Origin: Bacteroidota bacterium
GTDB taxonomy: Bacteria; Bacteroidota; Bacteroidia; Bacteroidales; ML635J-15
NCBI GenBank assembly: GCA_029558535.1
Contig: JAKQEK010000372.1
Location: 35,556-99,555 of the forward strand
Direction of reading: 5' to 3'
DNA length: 64,000 bases
Shown here piece by piece: positions 19,631 to 29,000 of the stretch (positions are counted from its first letter, which is position 1; every line of letters begins with the position of its first letter). Under the pieces are notes generated by a model. The model was not told the DNA's origin. It saw nothing but the letters and a program-made list of their open reading frames with translations, and searched no databases. A program made the translations under genes and the position numbers.

Positions 19631-20578
19631 TTACTTATAATCTGTATCGTCAAATTTATCAATATAATCAAATAGAGTTCCTTCTTTTATCGAAAAGTTG
19701 GATTGGATAAAAGTCTTGATATTCAGTTTTTCAAGTAAAAACTTTGTAATTACTGCAGCAACCGGAATCATTTTCACCCTAATAATTTCCATTCCGGGCA
19801 TTTGTGTCCTTTCAGATTCATTGTACGAGATTAGTTTATTGTATATATGTAAGAAATTTTCTATATTTAAATTGTTGGCAGATTCAGAATCAGAAATATT
19901 ACATACGGGAAATTCATGTTTTATTAAATTCGCAAATGTTTCGTAAGAACCTGAAGAACCAATAAGTGTTTCAACGTTGAGTTTCTTACAATCAATAAGC
20001 AATTCGTTCAATTCATTATTCAGAAGCAGAGAAATATTTTCAATATTTTCTTTGCTTAAAGGATCTGAATATTTGTGTTTTACAATAAGTCTTGCTACTC
20101 CAATATTATAACTAGATTTTCGAATAATTCCCAAATCGTTACAGATTACGAATTCAATGCTACCTCCACCTATATCAATTATTAGTACAGGATTTGAATA
20201 TAACTTAACTGCGTTTTTTACACCTTTCCAAACAAGTTCTGCTTCTTTGTTTCCATCAATTACTTCTACATTTAATCCACTTTTAGATTTTATAGCATTA
20301 ATAATATACTCTTTGTTTGAGGAAGATCTGATACCACTTGTAGCAGTTGCTACAATATGTTCAGTTTTGTGAGTTGAAATAGTTATTTTATAGGAATTTA
20401 GAACGTTAATTAAATTAGAAGTTGATTCCTCCGAAATAAGATCGCAGTGATAATCTTTATTAATTAATGTAATAGCTCTCTTTTCTTTATGTAAAAACTT
20501 CAATGGAGAATTTTTTGTATATTCTGCTATTAACAAATTACAAGTGTTGGTACCTATATCAATTGAGGCAATTCTCAT
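19631..20578 (-). CDS. Ppx/GppA family phosphatase
   Basis: The 315-residue protein has the ASKHA fold motifs of the family: SIDIGTNTCNLLIAEY at the N terminus (phosphate-1), a middle catalytic ATSGIRSS block and IDIGGGSIEFV (phosphate-2) near residue 142. It is about 300 residues, the short form with only the two catalytic subdomains, without the C-terminal HD-like domains of E. coli Ppx. Family members remove terminal phosphate from polyphosphate or convert pppGpp to ppGpp; short forms cannot be assigned to one of these by sequence alone. It starts one base after the stop of the ABC permease gene, so is likely cotranscribed with the exporter genes. Confidence 0.88.
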   Translation of the reverse strand: MRIASIDIGTNTCNLLIAEYTKNSPLKFLHKEKRAITLINKDYHCDLISEESTSNLINVLNSYKITISTHKTEHIVATATSGIRSSSNKEYIINAIKSKSGLNVEVIDGNKEAELVWKGVKNAVKLYSNPVLIIDIGGGSIEFVICNDLGIIRKSSYNIGVARLIVKHKYSDPLSKENIENISLLLNNELNELLIDCKKLNVETLIGSSGSYETFANLIKHEFPVCNISDSESANNLNIENFLHIYNKLISYNESERTQMPGMEIIRVKMIPVAAVITKFLLEKLNIKTFIQSNFSIKEGTLFDYIDKFDDTDYK

Positions 20579-20579
20579 A

Positions 20580-21965
20580 TTAGTTTTTATATTTGAACCA
20601 CTTCCAAAGTTCTTTATAATTTACTTTTTTCCCGTACATTAGTATTCCTACTCTGTATATTTTTGCAGCAAACCATGTCATGAAAATAAATGTTAATACT
20701 AAAAGAGACATCGAAATTACTAAATCTATAATGGGGACACCAAATGGAACTCTAACCATCATAACAATTGGAGATGTAAATGGAATTATAGAAAACCAAT
20801 ACGAGAGTGATCCCGATGGGTTGTTAATGGCAGAGACCATAACTATGATACCCAAAATAAGCGGAATAGTAATAGGCAGCATGAATTGTTGTGTGTCAGT
20901 TTCATTATCAACAGCAGAACCCACTATGGCAAACATTGCTGCATATAGCAAATAACCTCCAATGAAGTAAAATAAGAATAATATTATGATCTGGAAATAA
21001 TTAACAGCAAAAACAGCTTTAAATATTTCTTCAAATTTCATAGCTTCTTCGTCGGGAGTGGGCATGTTTTCATCAAGGTTTGAACCTAAAGTTACTGTTT
21101 GTGGGCTCATCTTACTTGTATCATAATCTTTAAGTAAAACAGATTGTGCTCCTGTTACAATAGCAATGGTAAGGACAACCCATAATACAAATTGAGTCAA
21201 TCCAACCAAAGCAACTCCGATAATTTTTCCCATCATGAGTTGAAATGGCTTTACTGAAGAAACGATTACTTCAATAATTCTACTGGTTTTTTCCTCAATA
21301 ACACCTCTCATAACCTGTGATCCGTACATAAATACAAACATATAAATCAAAAATCCACATATATAACCTATAATCATTGCAACTTCGGTTGACGATTCTT
21401 TTTCTCCCCCATCCTCATCAAGTGTCGAAGTGACGATGTCAATGTTTGTATTCACAACATTAAGAATTTCAGTTACTTCTTCTTCTGTAATTCCTAATTC
21501 ACCGGCCTTAATGCTTAATTTGATGTCTTCAATTCGTTTTTCAATTCCATTAGCAATATGCATTTTTAAACCTACATTTGGTTGTTGGTAAGAATATAAC
21601 ACAACAGAACCTTTTACTCCCTGCACAGCAGTATGCGGAATGTATAATAAAGCATAATACTCGGAGTCTTTTAACTTCTGTTTGGCTAATGTAATATTAT
21701 ATGAAACGGTTGCAGGATCGTAATATTCAGCAGAGACATCATTAAATTCTATGTATTTTGTGTTTTTTAATGATTCTTGAAACATTCCCGACTCGTCAAT
21801 TATAGCGATCTTTTTAAATTCATCGTCTTCTAGTTGCATAAGAATAACAGGAGCTATCATCATTGCCGCGAATAATAATGGACCAATAATCGTCATAATA
21901 ATAAACGATTTCTTTTTAACTCTTGTACTGTATTCACGTTTTATTATCAATCCTACTTTACTCAT
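20580..21965 (-). CDS. ABC-2 type transporter permease (NatB-like)
   Basis: The 461-residue membrane protein begins MSKVGLIIKREYSTRVKKKSF, typical of NatB-type permeases, with a first helix at about 22-45. A roughly 150-residue external loop follows, then five or six helices between about 190 and 440 (GYICGFLIYMFVFMYGSQVM, IIILFLFYFIGGYLLYAAMF, PFTSPIVMMVRVPFGVP). It forms an exporter with the ATPase encoded immediately upstream (10-bp gap). Bacillus NatAB exports sodium; the substrate here is unknown. A short repeat of acidic residues in the loop (LDEDGGEKESS) and a LDENMPTPDEE segment lie outside the membrane. Confidence 0.88.
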   Translation of the reverse strand: MSKVGLIIKREYSTRVKKKSFIIMTIIGPLLFAAMMIAPVILMQLEDDEFKKIAIIDESGMFQESLKNTKYIEFNDVSAEYYDPATVSYNITLAKQKLKDSEYYALLYIPHTAVQGVKGSVVLYSYQQPNVGLKMHIANGIEKRIEDIKLSIKAGELGITEEEVTEILNVVNTNIDIVTSTLDEDGGEKESSTEVAMIIGYICGFLIYMFVFMYGSQVMRGVIEEKTSRIIEVIVSSVKPFQLMMGKIIGVALVGLTQFVLWVVLTIAIVTGAQSVLLKDYDTSKMSPQTVTLGSNLDENMPTPDEEAMKFEEIFKAVFAVNYFQIIILFLFYFIGGYLLYAAMFAIVGSAVDNETDTQQFMLPITIPLILGIIVMVSAINNPSGSLSYWFSIIPFTSPIVMMVRVPFGVPIIDLVISMSLLVLTFIFMTWFAAKIYRVGILMYGKKVNYKELWKWFKYKN

Positions 21966-21975
21966 AATAATTATA

Positions 21976-22908
21976 TTATTCGGTTATTGAATTAGTTTCA
22001 TTCACTAGTTTGATAAAAATATCATTCATGCTTGGTAAATGTTTTTGAAATAAAGAAATACTTCCAAATTGTGTCATTCGGTTTAGTAAATCATTACTTT
22101 TCATTTCCTTGTTTAGGACTTCGACTTTCATTTTAGCACCATGAGAATTCTCAATAACTTCGGCAATTTTGTAATCAGAAGTCAAAGTAGATTCGAGTTT
22201 GTTGAAATATCCGTCGAAATTTATTTCAAAAATATCGGAAGCATAAGTATTACGTATATAGTTTATATCTCCATCGAGTATTTTTTTCGATTTATTTATC
22301 AAAGCAATATGATCGCAAATTTCTTCGACAGAAGCCATGTTGTGGGTTGAAAATATAATTGTTGCTCCGTTTTTACGCAGTTCCAATATTTCTTCTTTTA
22401 AGATGTTTGTATTTATAGGATCAAAACCACTAAAGGGCTCATCAAAAATCAGTATTTCGGGCTTATGCAGAATTGTTATAATAAACTGAATTTTCTGTTG
22501 CATACCTTTTGAAAGTTCTTCAACTTTTTTATCCCACCATGTCTGGATTTCAAATTTTTCGAACCATTTCTTCAGACTCTTTAATGCATCAGATTTGGAC
22601 ATCCCTTTAAGTTGACAAAGGTATAAGGCCTGTTCGCCCACTTTCATTTTTTTATAGAGGCCTCGTTCTTCAGGAAGATATCCGATTTTAGAAATGTGTT
22701 TTGAGCTAATCTTTTCGCCATTAATAAAAACATTGCCTTTGTCGGGGGCGGTTATTTGATTAATAATTCTGATTAATGTCGTTTTACCGGCACCATTTGG
22801 CCCCAATAAGCCAAAAATGCTTCCCTGTGGCACTTCAATTGAAACATCATCCAAGGCAAGATGATTGGCAAATTTTTTTTCTATATTTTCTGTTACTAGT
22901 GCGTTCAT
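21976..22908 (-). CDS. ABC transporter ATP-binding protein (NatA-like)
   Basis: The 310-residue ATPase has Walker A GLLGPNGAGKTT (about residues 33-44), signature LSKGMQQK (about 133), Walker B ILIFDEPFSGFDP and the switch His in IIFSTHNM. A C-terminal extension of about 90 residues is typical of ABC-2 exporter ATPases. It powers the permease encoded 10 bp downstream. The two genes and the phosphatase after them run in one direction with almost no gaps and are likely one operon. Confidence 0.92.
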   Translation of the reverse strand: MNALVTENIEKKFANHLALDDVSIEVPQGSIFGLLGPNGAGKTTLIRIINQITAPDKGNVFINGEKISSKHISKIGYLPEERGLYKKMKVGEQALYLCQLKGMSKSDALKSLKKWFEKFEIQTWWDKKVEELSKGMQQKIQFIITILHKPEILIFDEPFSGFDPINTNILKEEILELRKNGATIIFSTHNMASVEEICDHIALINKSKKILDGDINYIRNTYASDIFEINFDGYFNKLESTLTSDYKIAEVIENSHGAKMKVEVLNKEMKSNDLLNRMTQFGSISLFQKHLPSMNDIFIKLVNETNSITE

Positions 22909-22977
22909 TATTTGTGTGATTTTTTTTGTTAAAAATATAATTTTAATCAGAGCTGAAATGTTAAAAAATAATAAAAT

Positions 22978-23718
22978 TTATCTACCCTCTGCTTCAAGTA
23001 CTTTTGTGAATTTTTTTAGAATTTTTAAAGTCCCAAATATTAAAAATCCACACGAAAAAATAATAATCCATGATATATCAAGAAAGAATCTTGAATCAAC
23101 AATATAATATGCCAAAATCCTGAAAGATGTCATTATAGCAATCATATTGAAAAAGCCATTGTATTCTCGTTTTAATACATTCCGTACTGAAAAAGTCAAA
23201 ACAGATTTCTTGTAATTTGAAAAATTTGGAATAAATGCGGGAGTCTTTTCTGCCCAAATCATATATTGGTCTCCAAACTTTTTTCTCAAAAAGCCTTCTT
23301 CGGCAAACATTATTCTTTCATAATATATCCAATAAAATGCACAGAAAAATAATGTAAACCATAAATCCGATATCATTAAAACCGGAGCTAACCACATAAA
23401 GAAATTTCCTAAATATAGCGGATGTCTGACCATAGAATAGATGCCAGATGTATTTAAAGTTTCTGCTACTTGTCCTGCTGTTGTATTTCTTCCACTTGTC
23501 CCTTTTGGCGTAAATCCTACAGTAAAAATTCGTATTCCTAAACCAATAAATCCAATAACCAAAAAAATCAAATCAAGCCACCATGGATTGATAAAACCAC
23601 GTTCAATAATTCGATAGATAAACCAACTTAATCTGGGTATAAGTATTAAAAGAGGTAAAAAACTGCGATATTTGAATAACCAATTCCCTTGTTTTTCAAT
23701 ACTTTCCTGTAATGCCAT
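22978..23718 (-). CDS. Isoprenylcysteine carboxyl methyltransferase (ICMT)/PEMT-like membrane protein
   Basis: The 246-residue protein has about five hydrophobic segments. It carries the family core: GIYSMVRHPLYLGNFFMWLAP (Arg-His-Pro motif, about 95-115) and the later EEGFLRKKFGDQYMIWAEKTPAFIP with its paired acidic residues (EE) and YxxW block. These residues bind SAM in ICMT-like enzymes. In bacteria such proteins methylate small lipids or amines, and the substrate is not known. An unusual hydrophobic tail (about 195-235) follows the catalytic block. It lies 69 bp upstream of the ABC ATPase and may have a separate promoter. Confidence 0.8.
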   Translation of the reverse strand: MALQESIEKQGNWLFKYRSFLPLLILIPRLSWFIYRIIERGFINPWWLDLIFLVIGFIGLGIRIFTVGFTPKGTSGRNTTAGQVAETLNTSGIYSMVRHPLYLGNFFMWLAPVLMISDLWFTLFFCAFYWIYYERIMFAEEGFLRKKFGDQYMIWAEKTPAFIPNFSNYKKSVLTFSVRNVLKREYNGFFNMIAIMTSFRILAYYIVDSRFFLDISWIIIFSCGFLIFGTLKILKKFTKVLEAEGR

Positions 23719-23821
23719 AAAAATAACTTTTGGTTGACAAATTTATGCTTTTCATTTGATAATCAATAAAAAGAACACAAAAATTATTTTTAAAATATCG
23801 AAACAGAGGAATAAAAAACAC

Positions 23822-23829
23822 TAAATTTG
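23822..23829 (+). promoter_or_regulatory. Predicted -7 box for the Ca/Na antiporter
   Basis: TAAATTTG matches TAnnTTTG and ends 14 bp before the ATG at 23844. No TTTG is seen at the expected -33 position, and the leader would be very short. Confidence 0.4.
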
Positions 23830-23843
23830 CAAAAAATATTTTG

Positions 23844-24782
23844 ATGGACTATCTATTTTTAATTTCCGGAATTGTAATATTATTGTTGTCCGGTAATTGG
23901 TTGGTTAAATCCGGAGCTGAATTGGCCTCTCATTTTAAAATTCCTCCTTTTATTATTGGTGTGACCGTTATTTCTATGGGAACATCAGCACCAGAATTAT
24001 TTGTGAGTTTGAATGCATCTTATAATGGGTATGCTGATGTTGCGATTGGAAATATTGTTGGCAGTAATATTGCAAATATAGGCCTTGTTCTTGCTATTAG
24101 TGCTGTTATAATTGCAATCCCGATTCAAAAGGCGACTATTAAACTCGATTTTCCGGTTCTTATGCTTGCAACTGTATTGTTGTTTGTTTTTATGCTGGAT
24201 TTAAAAATAACAAGGATCGAAGGCTCAATAATGATTGTAGTAATGATTGCCTATGTTTATTGGATTATTAGAAAATTACGAAAGGATAAAATTAAAGGTA
24301 TTGTTATTGAAGAAAATTTGAGTAAAAAGCGAAGCCCGGTTTTATTAGGTATAATATTTATAACAAGTTGTGTTGGATTGGTAATTGGATCAAATTTGTT
24401 AGTTGAGGGAGCCGTAGGAATTGCTAAAGTTATCGGTATTAGTGAGAGAATAGTATCTATTACTGTTATTGCAATAGGAACAAGTTTGCCGGAATTAACT
24501 ACATCAATTATTGCAGCGGTTAAAAAGAATCTGGATATTTCGGCGGGTAATGTAATAGGATCGAATATTTTTAACATCTTGGTTATTGGAGGAATGAGTT
24601 CAGTAATTAAACCATTAAATGTTAATCCGGCTATTTTACATTTGGATATTTATTTTATGCTTGGGTTTTCAATTTTGCTGGGTTTGTTTTTTCTACCATT
24701 GAAGACTCACAGGATAAGTAAATTAGAAGGCTTGTTTTTTGTGATGGCGTACATTGGTTATTACGTTGTACTATTCATTTAA
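23844..24782 (+). CDS. Calcium/sodium antiporter (CaCA family, YrbG-like)
   Basis: The 312-residue protein has the two alpha repeats of the CaCA family. The first is GVTVISMGTSAPELFVSL, then a GNIVGSNIANIGLV block (about residues 40-80); the second is TVIAIGTSLPELTTSI, then GNVIGSNIFNILVI (about 205-245). The acidic residues of these repeats bind the ion. Ten hydrophobic helices are predicted. It exchanges Na+ or H+ for Ca2+ at the inner membrane. The codon before the ATG is TTG in frame; the ATG is preferred. A strong bidirectional terminator follows its stop. Confidence 0.92.
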   Translation: MDYLFLISGIVILLLSGNWLVKSGAELASHFKIPPFIIGVTVISMGTSAPELFVSLNASYNGYADVAIGNIVGSNIANIGLVLAISAVIIAIPIQKATIKLDFPVLMLATVLLFVFMLDLKITRIEGSIMIVVMIAYVYWIIRKLRKDKIKGIVIEENLSKKRSPVLLGIIFITSCVGLVIGSNLLVEGAVGIAKVIGISERIVSITVIAIGTSLPELTTSIIAAVKKNLDISAGNVIGSNIFNILVIGGMSSVIKPLNVNPAILHLDIYFMLGFSILLGLFFLPLKTHRISKLEGLFFVMAYIGYYVVLFI

Positions 24783-24794
24783 AATACCGGGTAT

Positions 24795-24828
24795 AAAAAA
24801 AGTATCAGTTTTTTGCTGATACTTTTTT
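24795..24828. terminator. Bidirectional terminator between antiporter and C10 protease
   Basis: A-tract, GTATCAG, seven-nt loop, CTGATAC and T-tract form a perfect stem of seven base pairs flanked by A and T runs. It can stop transcription on both strands, serving the plus-strand antiporter and the minus-strand protease gene that converge here. Confidence 0.85.
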
Positions 24829-24849
24829 ATTTGCTTTTATCTGATAGTT

Positions 24850-26985
24850 TTACAGAACTACAAATTTTTGAGTTCTGATTTCATTTCCTGAATCAACATT
24901 AATAAAATAAATACCACTTTCAGGTTGAGATTTGAATAATTCTCCTATAGAAAATTCGTGAACGCCTTCAATAAGACTATATTCTTTTGTAGCAATAATT
25001 TCACCTAAAATATTTGTTATATAAATTTTTGTTTCAGAGTTCTGAGTCAAAGTGAAAATAAGTCTCGAATCTATATTGCCGGGATTTGGCATAACACTCA
25101 TGTTTGACATTACCAAATTTGAAGAAACATCACTTGTAGAAGAAGTATAGTGTAAACTCCATCCGTTAGCAACAGTATTTGCATCGGCAAAGAACTGAAC
25201 AACAGCAACTCCGCTTGGGACATTTATCGGACCTGTTGGCCCTGAAGAAGGAGTAAAGGTCGCAATAACATTAGCTGTTAGTTGTTGGTCTTTATAGATT
25301 TTTACAAATTCAGCATTTCCAGCAATATCAAATTCGTCAAATGTAATGGTAATATATGATGCTCCTTCTGGTTGAATAATCCATGAACAAACAGTTGAAT
25401 TAGAATATTGACATGTTCCACTACCATCATCAAAACTACCAGTAGGGTCTGTGTAGCTCATATTTGTTTTACAATTTTTAACAGAATAACTTAAATTCCA
25501 ACCATCAGCTTGAGATGTTGCGTTTGTGTTGAAACGAACAGTTAAGGCTCCGTTTGTTCCTGAAGTAATATCACTACCGGGAGTATTATTAGCATCGTAT
25601 GTTACTAATAGAACATTTGAAGTTTGATCACCATCATAAATTTGAACAACATCACCGTCCCCAAGTTCAAAATCATTAAAACTAATATTTACGACAGCAC
25701 CGCAAGTGGGATTAATTACATATACACAAGAAGAGTTTGGCTGATAATCACCTGCTGAACTTCCGTCATCAAAAGCACCTTCGGTACCGGTAATTGTTTT
25801 TGTTCCTGTACAATATGCAGGGAAGCTCTCGCGAGGATAGATGTTTATAACCATATCTTGTCCCTGATTAAAATTGTTTTCCGGTCCACCGGGAGTGGCT
25901 GTAGAAGTAAGGTTGTCTAAAGTGTAATAACCGTTACCGGCACCACCCCAGCCCCAATTCATATGGAAAGTTTCATCCTGATAACCGTCGCAATTCCAGG
26001 CATGGCCGGTTGTTGTTGACGAACCCGAATAAACCAAAGGTTTTCCTGCATCAATCTGAGCTTTAATTAGATTCTTCCAATTCGTCTCGGTATAACTTGA
26101 CTTAGAAACATATTGGCATGCGGTTGAATATTTAAAATAAGTTTCCAATGCAGTAACAATTTTATCTGTTGTGCTAGCTGAACCGTCAGGACCCCAGTAC
26201 ATCGAAACACCAACTCCGGCATGAAAGTTTATTTTACCTAATTCAGTATTTACTTGTGTTGAAGCCGAATTTGGCATTGAGAACCAATCGTAAGTCTGTT
26301 GAGCAAAGTTTATTGTAATATTTCCGTAGCCACCGTTAAACCAACTATTGTGTGTTTTAGAGCCTTCGCCACTAGGAGGCCAGTTATAATACTTCATAAC
26401 TTGAAGCATAGCAGTAGCAACACAACCAACAGGAACGTGTCCGTTAATTCCATCAGGGTCTTCCGGACATTGTGCATTGTAAGGCCAGGTTTGGTTCCAA
26501 TTGATATTTTTTAATAAATTCGGGGAGGTAACTTTTTGTTTATAATCTGTCCCAGGAGCAAAACTAAGTAAGTTTTCCCATTCTTCAGCAACTTTATTGT
26601 TTATTGGCATTATGTTTTCTGAAGCATAAGCAATACAGTCATCAAAATATTTTAAAAATTCTGCTTGAGAAGGAGCCATATTATTGTAATTAAATCCACC
26701 TTCAAAGGAATATGCAAGTACTGGTTTTATTTGGTCATCAGATGAAACAATAATATATCCTTCATCTCCATTAACATTGAAAACATAAAAATTATAGATA
26801 TCATCAACAGATGGATCAAATACACAACTGGTTTTAATATCTTCCCATTCTATACTTTTAATGCTGCCAATACTTTGATAATAATGATTTTTAGCAACTT
26901 TTTCAGCTTCTTTTTTAGGAACAAATCCTGCAAACAGACTGATAGATATCAGAGAAACAATTAATAGTAAAAATAAATTTTTCAT
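24850..26985 (-). CDS. Secreted C10 (streptopain-type) cysteine protease with CUB-like domains and T9SS sorting signal
   Basis: The 711-residue protein has a signal peptide (MKNLFLLLIVSLISISLFAG), then a prodomain (about 22-150) with the SpeB-inhibitor-like GEYIIVSSDD motif. The catalytic domain has Cys in VPVGCVATAMLQVMKYY (about residue 184) and His in TGHAWNCDGYQ (about 325), followed by NWGWGGAGNGYY. Two CUB-like beta domains follow (about 390-500 and 505-620), each with FDDGS and paired cysteines. The last 80 residues are a type IX sorting domain ending GIYFINVDSGNEIRTQKFVVL. It is predicted to be exported as a zymogen and anchored or released at the cell surface. Related C10 enzymes are streptopain and interpain. 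Confidence 0.92.
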   Translation of the reverse strand: MKNLFLLLIVSLISISLFAGFVPKKEAEKVAKNHYYQSIGSIKSIEWEDIKTSCVFDPSVDDIYNFYVFNVNGDEGYIIVSSDDQIKPVLAYSFEGGFNYNNMAPSQAEFLKYFDDCIAYASENIMPINNKVAEEWENLLSFAPGTDYKQKVTSPNLLKNINWNQTWPYNAQCPEDPDGINGHVPVGCVATAMLQVMKYYNWPPSGEGSKTHNSWFNGGYGNITINFAQQTYDWFSMPNSASTQVNTELGKINFHAGVGVSMYWGPDGSASTTDKIVTALETYFKYSTACQYVSKSSYTETNWKNLIKAQIDAGKPLVYSGSSTTTGHAWNCDGYQDETFHMNWGWGGAGNGYYTLDNLTSTATPGGPENNFNQGQDMVINIYPRESFPAYCTGTKTITGTEGAFDDGSSAGDYQPNSSCVYVINPTCGAVVNISFNDFELGDGDVVQIYDGDQTSNVLLVTYDANNTPGSDITSGTNGALTVRFNTNATSQADGWNLSYSVKNCKTNMSYTDPTGSFDDGSGTCQYSNSTVCSWIIQPEGASYITITFDEFDIAGNAEFVKIYKDQQLTANVIATFTPSSGPTGPINVPSGVAVVQFFADANTVANGWSLHYTSSTSDVSSNLVMSNMSVMPNPGNIDSRLIFTLTQNSETKIYITNILGEIIATKEYSLIEGVHEFSIGELFKSQPESGIYFINVDSGNEIRTQKFVVL

Positions 26986-27063
26986 AACAATTTGTAAATA
27001 TTTAAAGGTTTATAAAGCAAAGTAAATAAAATAATTTAATAAATCAATGATAAGACTCAAAAT

Positions 27064-28647
27064 TTATACTTTTGGCTGCATTGTATCTAATAAATCTGAA
27101 TTATAATGCAATCCGATTGATTCACGACGATCTTTAGCCATTTTAATTATCAGATAACCCACATTGATAATATTTCGTAATTCACAAATACTGACAGTAA
27201 TTTTAGAAGACTTAAATAAGTCTTCAGTTTCTCTGTAAATTATTTCTAATCTGTCTAATGCTCTTTGTAATCTTATGTCGCTTCTTACAATACCGACATA
27301 ATTACTCATAATTTGTTGTACTTCTTTTCGGGAGTGAGATATTAAAACAAGTTCTTCGTTTTTAATAGTTCCCTCATCATTCCAGTCGGGGATTTTGTTA
27401 GTGATTTCGGAATTAGGAGTATTTACATTTGCTGCATTTTCTGCGGCTCTATGTGCAAATACTACTGCTTCGAGCAATGAGTTTGACGCCAGTCTGTTAG
27501 CTCCATGTAATCCGGTTGAAGCAACTTCTCCTGCAGCATATAAATTAATAATACTCGATCTGCCGAATTCATCTGTTTTAATTCCTCCACACATATAATG
27601 CGCTGCCGGAGTTACCGGTATTAGATCTTTAGTAATATTTATACCTATATCCATACATTTTGCATAAATTGTAGGAAAGTGATCTAATATTTTTTCTTTG
27701 GCAATATGACGGGCATCAAGAAAAACGAAATCTTCTCCTGATAATTTCATTTCGGTATCTATTGCACGTGCAACAATATCTCTGGGAGCCAGAGAACCCC
27801 GACTGTCATATTTTATACAGAAATCTTCCATTTTGTGATTTTTCAAAATGGCACCAGCTCCTCGTAAGGCTTCTGTTATTAAAAATGCTGGTTTTTCGTT
27901 TGGATTGTATAATGCAGTTGGGTGAAACTGAACAAATTCCATATTTTCAGCTATACCCTTTGCTCTATAAACCATAGCTATACCGTCACCTGTTATGCCT
28001 ACGGGGTTTGTGGTGTTAAGATAAGCATTACCACAACCTCCTGTTGCAATCAATGTAGCTTTAGCGATAAATGTCATGACTTGTTTAGATTCCTGATCAA
28101 AAATGTAAGCTCCATAACAGGTTATGTCGGGCGTAGATTTTCTGATTAATTTTCCTAAATGATGCTGAGTGATGATTTCAACTGCGAAATGGTTTTCATA
28201 TATATCTATTTTAGAATTATTGCGTACAGCTTTTATGAGTGCACGCTGAATTTCTTCTCCTGTTTTATCTTTAAAATGTAAAACTCGGTTTTCAGAATGC
28301 CCACCTTCTTTATTTAAGTCATAATACCCATCGCTTCCTTTATCAAAATGTGTCCCGATGTTAATTAAGTCATGAATTCTAACAGGACCTTCTTTAACAA
28401 CAATTTCAACAATTTCTTTATTATTTAGTCCTGCTCCTGCATTTATGGTATCATTTATATGTTTTTCGTATGAATCAGGATTATACATTACAGAAGCAAT
28501 CCCGCCTTGTGCTTTTACCGTAGTTGTGTTATCAATGTTATCTTTTGAAATTATTGCAACTGTCCCGTACTTACTAACTTTTAATGCATAAAAAAGGCCA
28601 GCTATACCACTTCCAATTACTAAAAAATCGACAAATTTTTTCATCAT
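27064..28647 (-). CDS. nadB: L-aspartate oxidase
   Basis: The 527-residue flavoprotein has an N-terminal FAD motif VIGSGIAGLFYALKV, a substrate-binding block HPTALYNPNEKPAFLITEALRG, a conserved PAAHYMCGGIKTDEFGRSSI near residue 350, and GLHGANRLASNSLLEAVVFA. It oxidises L-aspartate to iminoaspartate, the first step of de novo NAD synthesis; fumarate or oxygen can reoxidise the FAD. nadA and nadC are not in the window. The family also includes succinate dehydrogenase flavoprotein, but the length, the absence of a succinate dehydrogenase partner and the C-terminal helical bundle favour NadB. Confidence 0.92.
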   Translation of the reverse strand: MMKKFVDFLVIGSGIAGLFYALKVSKYGTVAIISKDNIDNTTTVKAQGGIASVMYNPDSYEKHINDTINAGAGLNNKEIVEIVVKEGPVRIHDLINIGTHFDKGSDGYYDLNKEGGHSENRVLHFKDKTGEEIQRALIKAVRNNSKIDIYENHFAVEIITQHHLGKLIRKSTPDITCYGAYIFDQESKQVMTFIAKATLIATGGCGNAYLNTTNPVGITGDGIAMVYRAKGIAENMEFVQFHPTALYNPNEKPAFLITEALRGAGAILKNHKMEDFCIKYDSRGSLAPRDIVARAIDTEMKLSGEDFVFLDARHIAKEKILDHFPTIYAKCMDIGINITKDLIPVTPAAHYMCGGIKTDEFGRSSIINLYAAGEVASTGLHGANRLASNSLLEAVVFAHRAAENAANVNTPNSEITNKIPDWNDEGTIKNEELVLISHSRKEVQQIMSNYVGIVRSDIRLQRALDRLEIIYRETEDLFKSSKITVSICELRNIINVGYLIIKMAKDRRESIGLHYNSDLLDTMQPKV

Positions 28648-28665
28648 TTAAATTAAATAATCGTA

Positions 28666-28673
28666 CAAAGATA
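28666..28673 (-). promoter_or_regulatory. Predicted nadB promoter -7 box
   Basis: Minus-strand TATCTTTG matches TAnnTTTG and lies 18 bp before the nadB ATG. No clear TTTG is found 19 bp upstream. Confidence 0.45.
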
Positions 28674-28749
28674 TGTTTATTGATGCATATAATTGTTAAA
28701 TAGTATAACCATTTTGTTTATTTTTCGTAAATGACAAAAAATTTGAACT

Positions 28750-28998
28750 ATGAAGGATAAATTGATTACACTTGTGAAGTATCGTTACGCTTATCGTGCT
28801 GAAATATTAAAAGATAAGCTCGAAGAAAATGGAATAGAATGCTCAATTACCAGCGAAAGCGTTTTAGGCCAGATTGATGGTGTTAAGGTAATGATTATGG
28901 ATAAAGATTATGAGCAGGCAATAAAGGTTTATAGAAAAGTCCGCGATTTATATGATAATCATTCCAAAGAGGTTATAGATGAGCCCGATGATGAATAA
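28750..28998 (+). CDS. DUF2007-type small protein
   Basis: The 82-residue cytoplasmic protein has the DUF2007 pattern: a short strand (LITLVKYRYAYRAEI), then LKDKLEENGIECSITSES, a GVKVMIMDKDYEQAIKV block and an acidic tail (EVIDEPDDE). This ferredoxin-like fold is described as a putative signal-transducing domain; no reaction is known. It reads away from nadB and converges with the cyclase gene, whose stop is 2 bp away. The 102 bp upstream hold AT-rich DNA and probably its promoter. Confidence 0.75.
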   Translation: MKDKLITLVKYRYAYRAEILKDKLEENGIECSITSESVLGQIDGVKVMIMDKDYEQAIKVYRKVRDLYDNHSKEVIDEPDDE

Positions 28999-29000
28999 AA

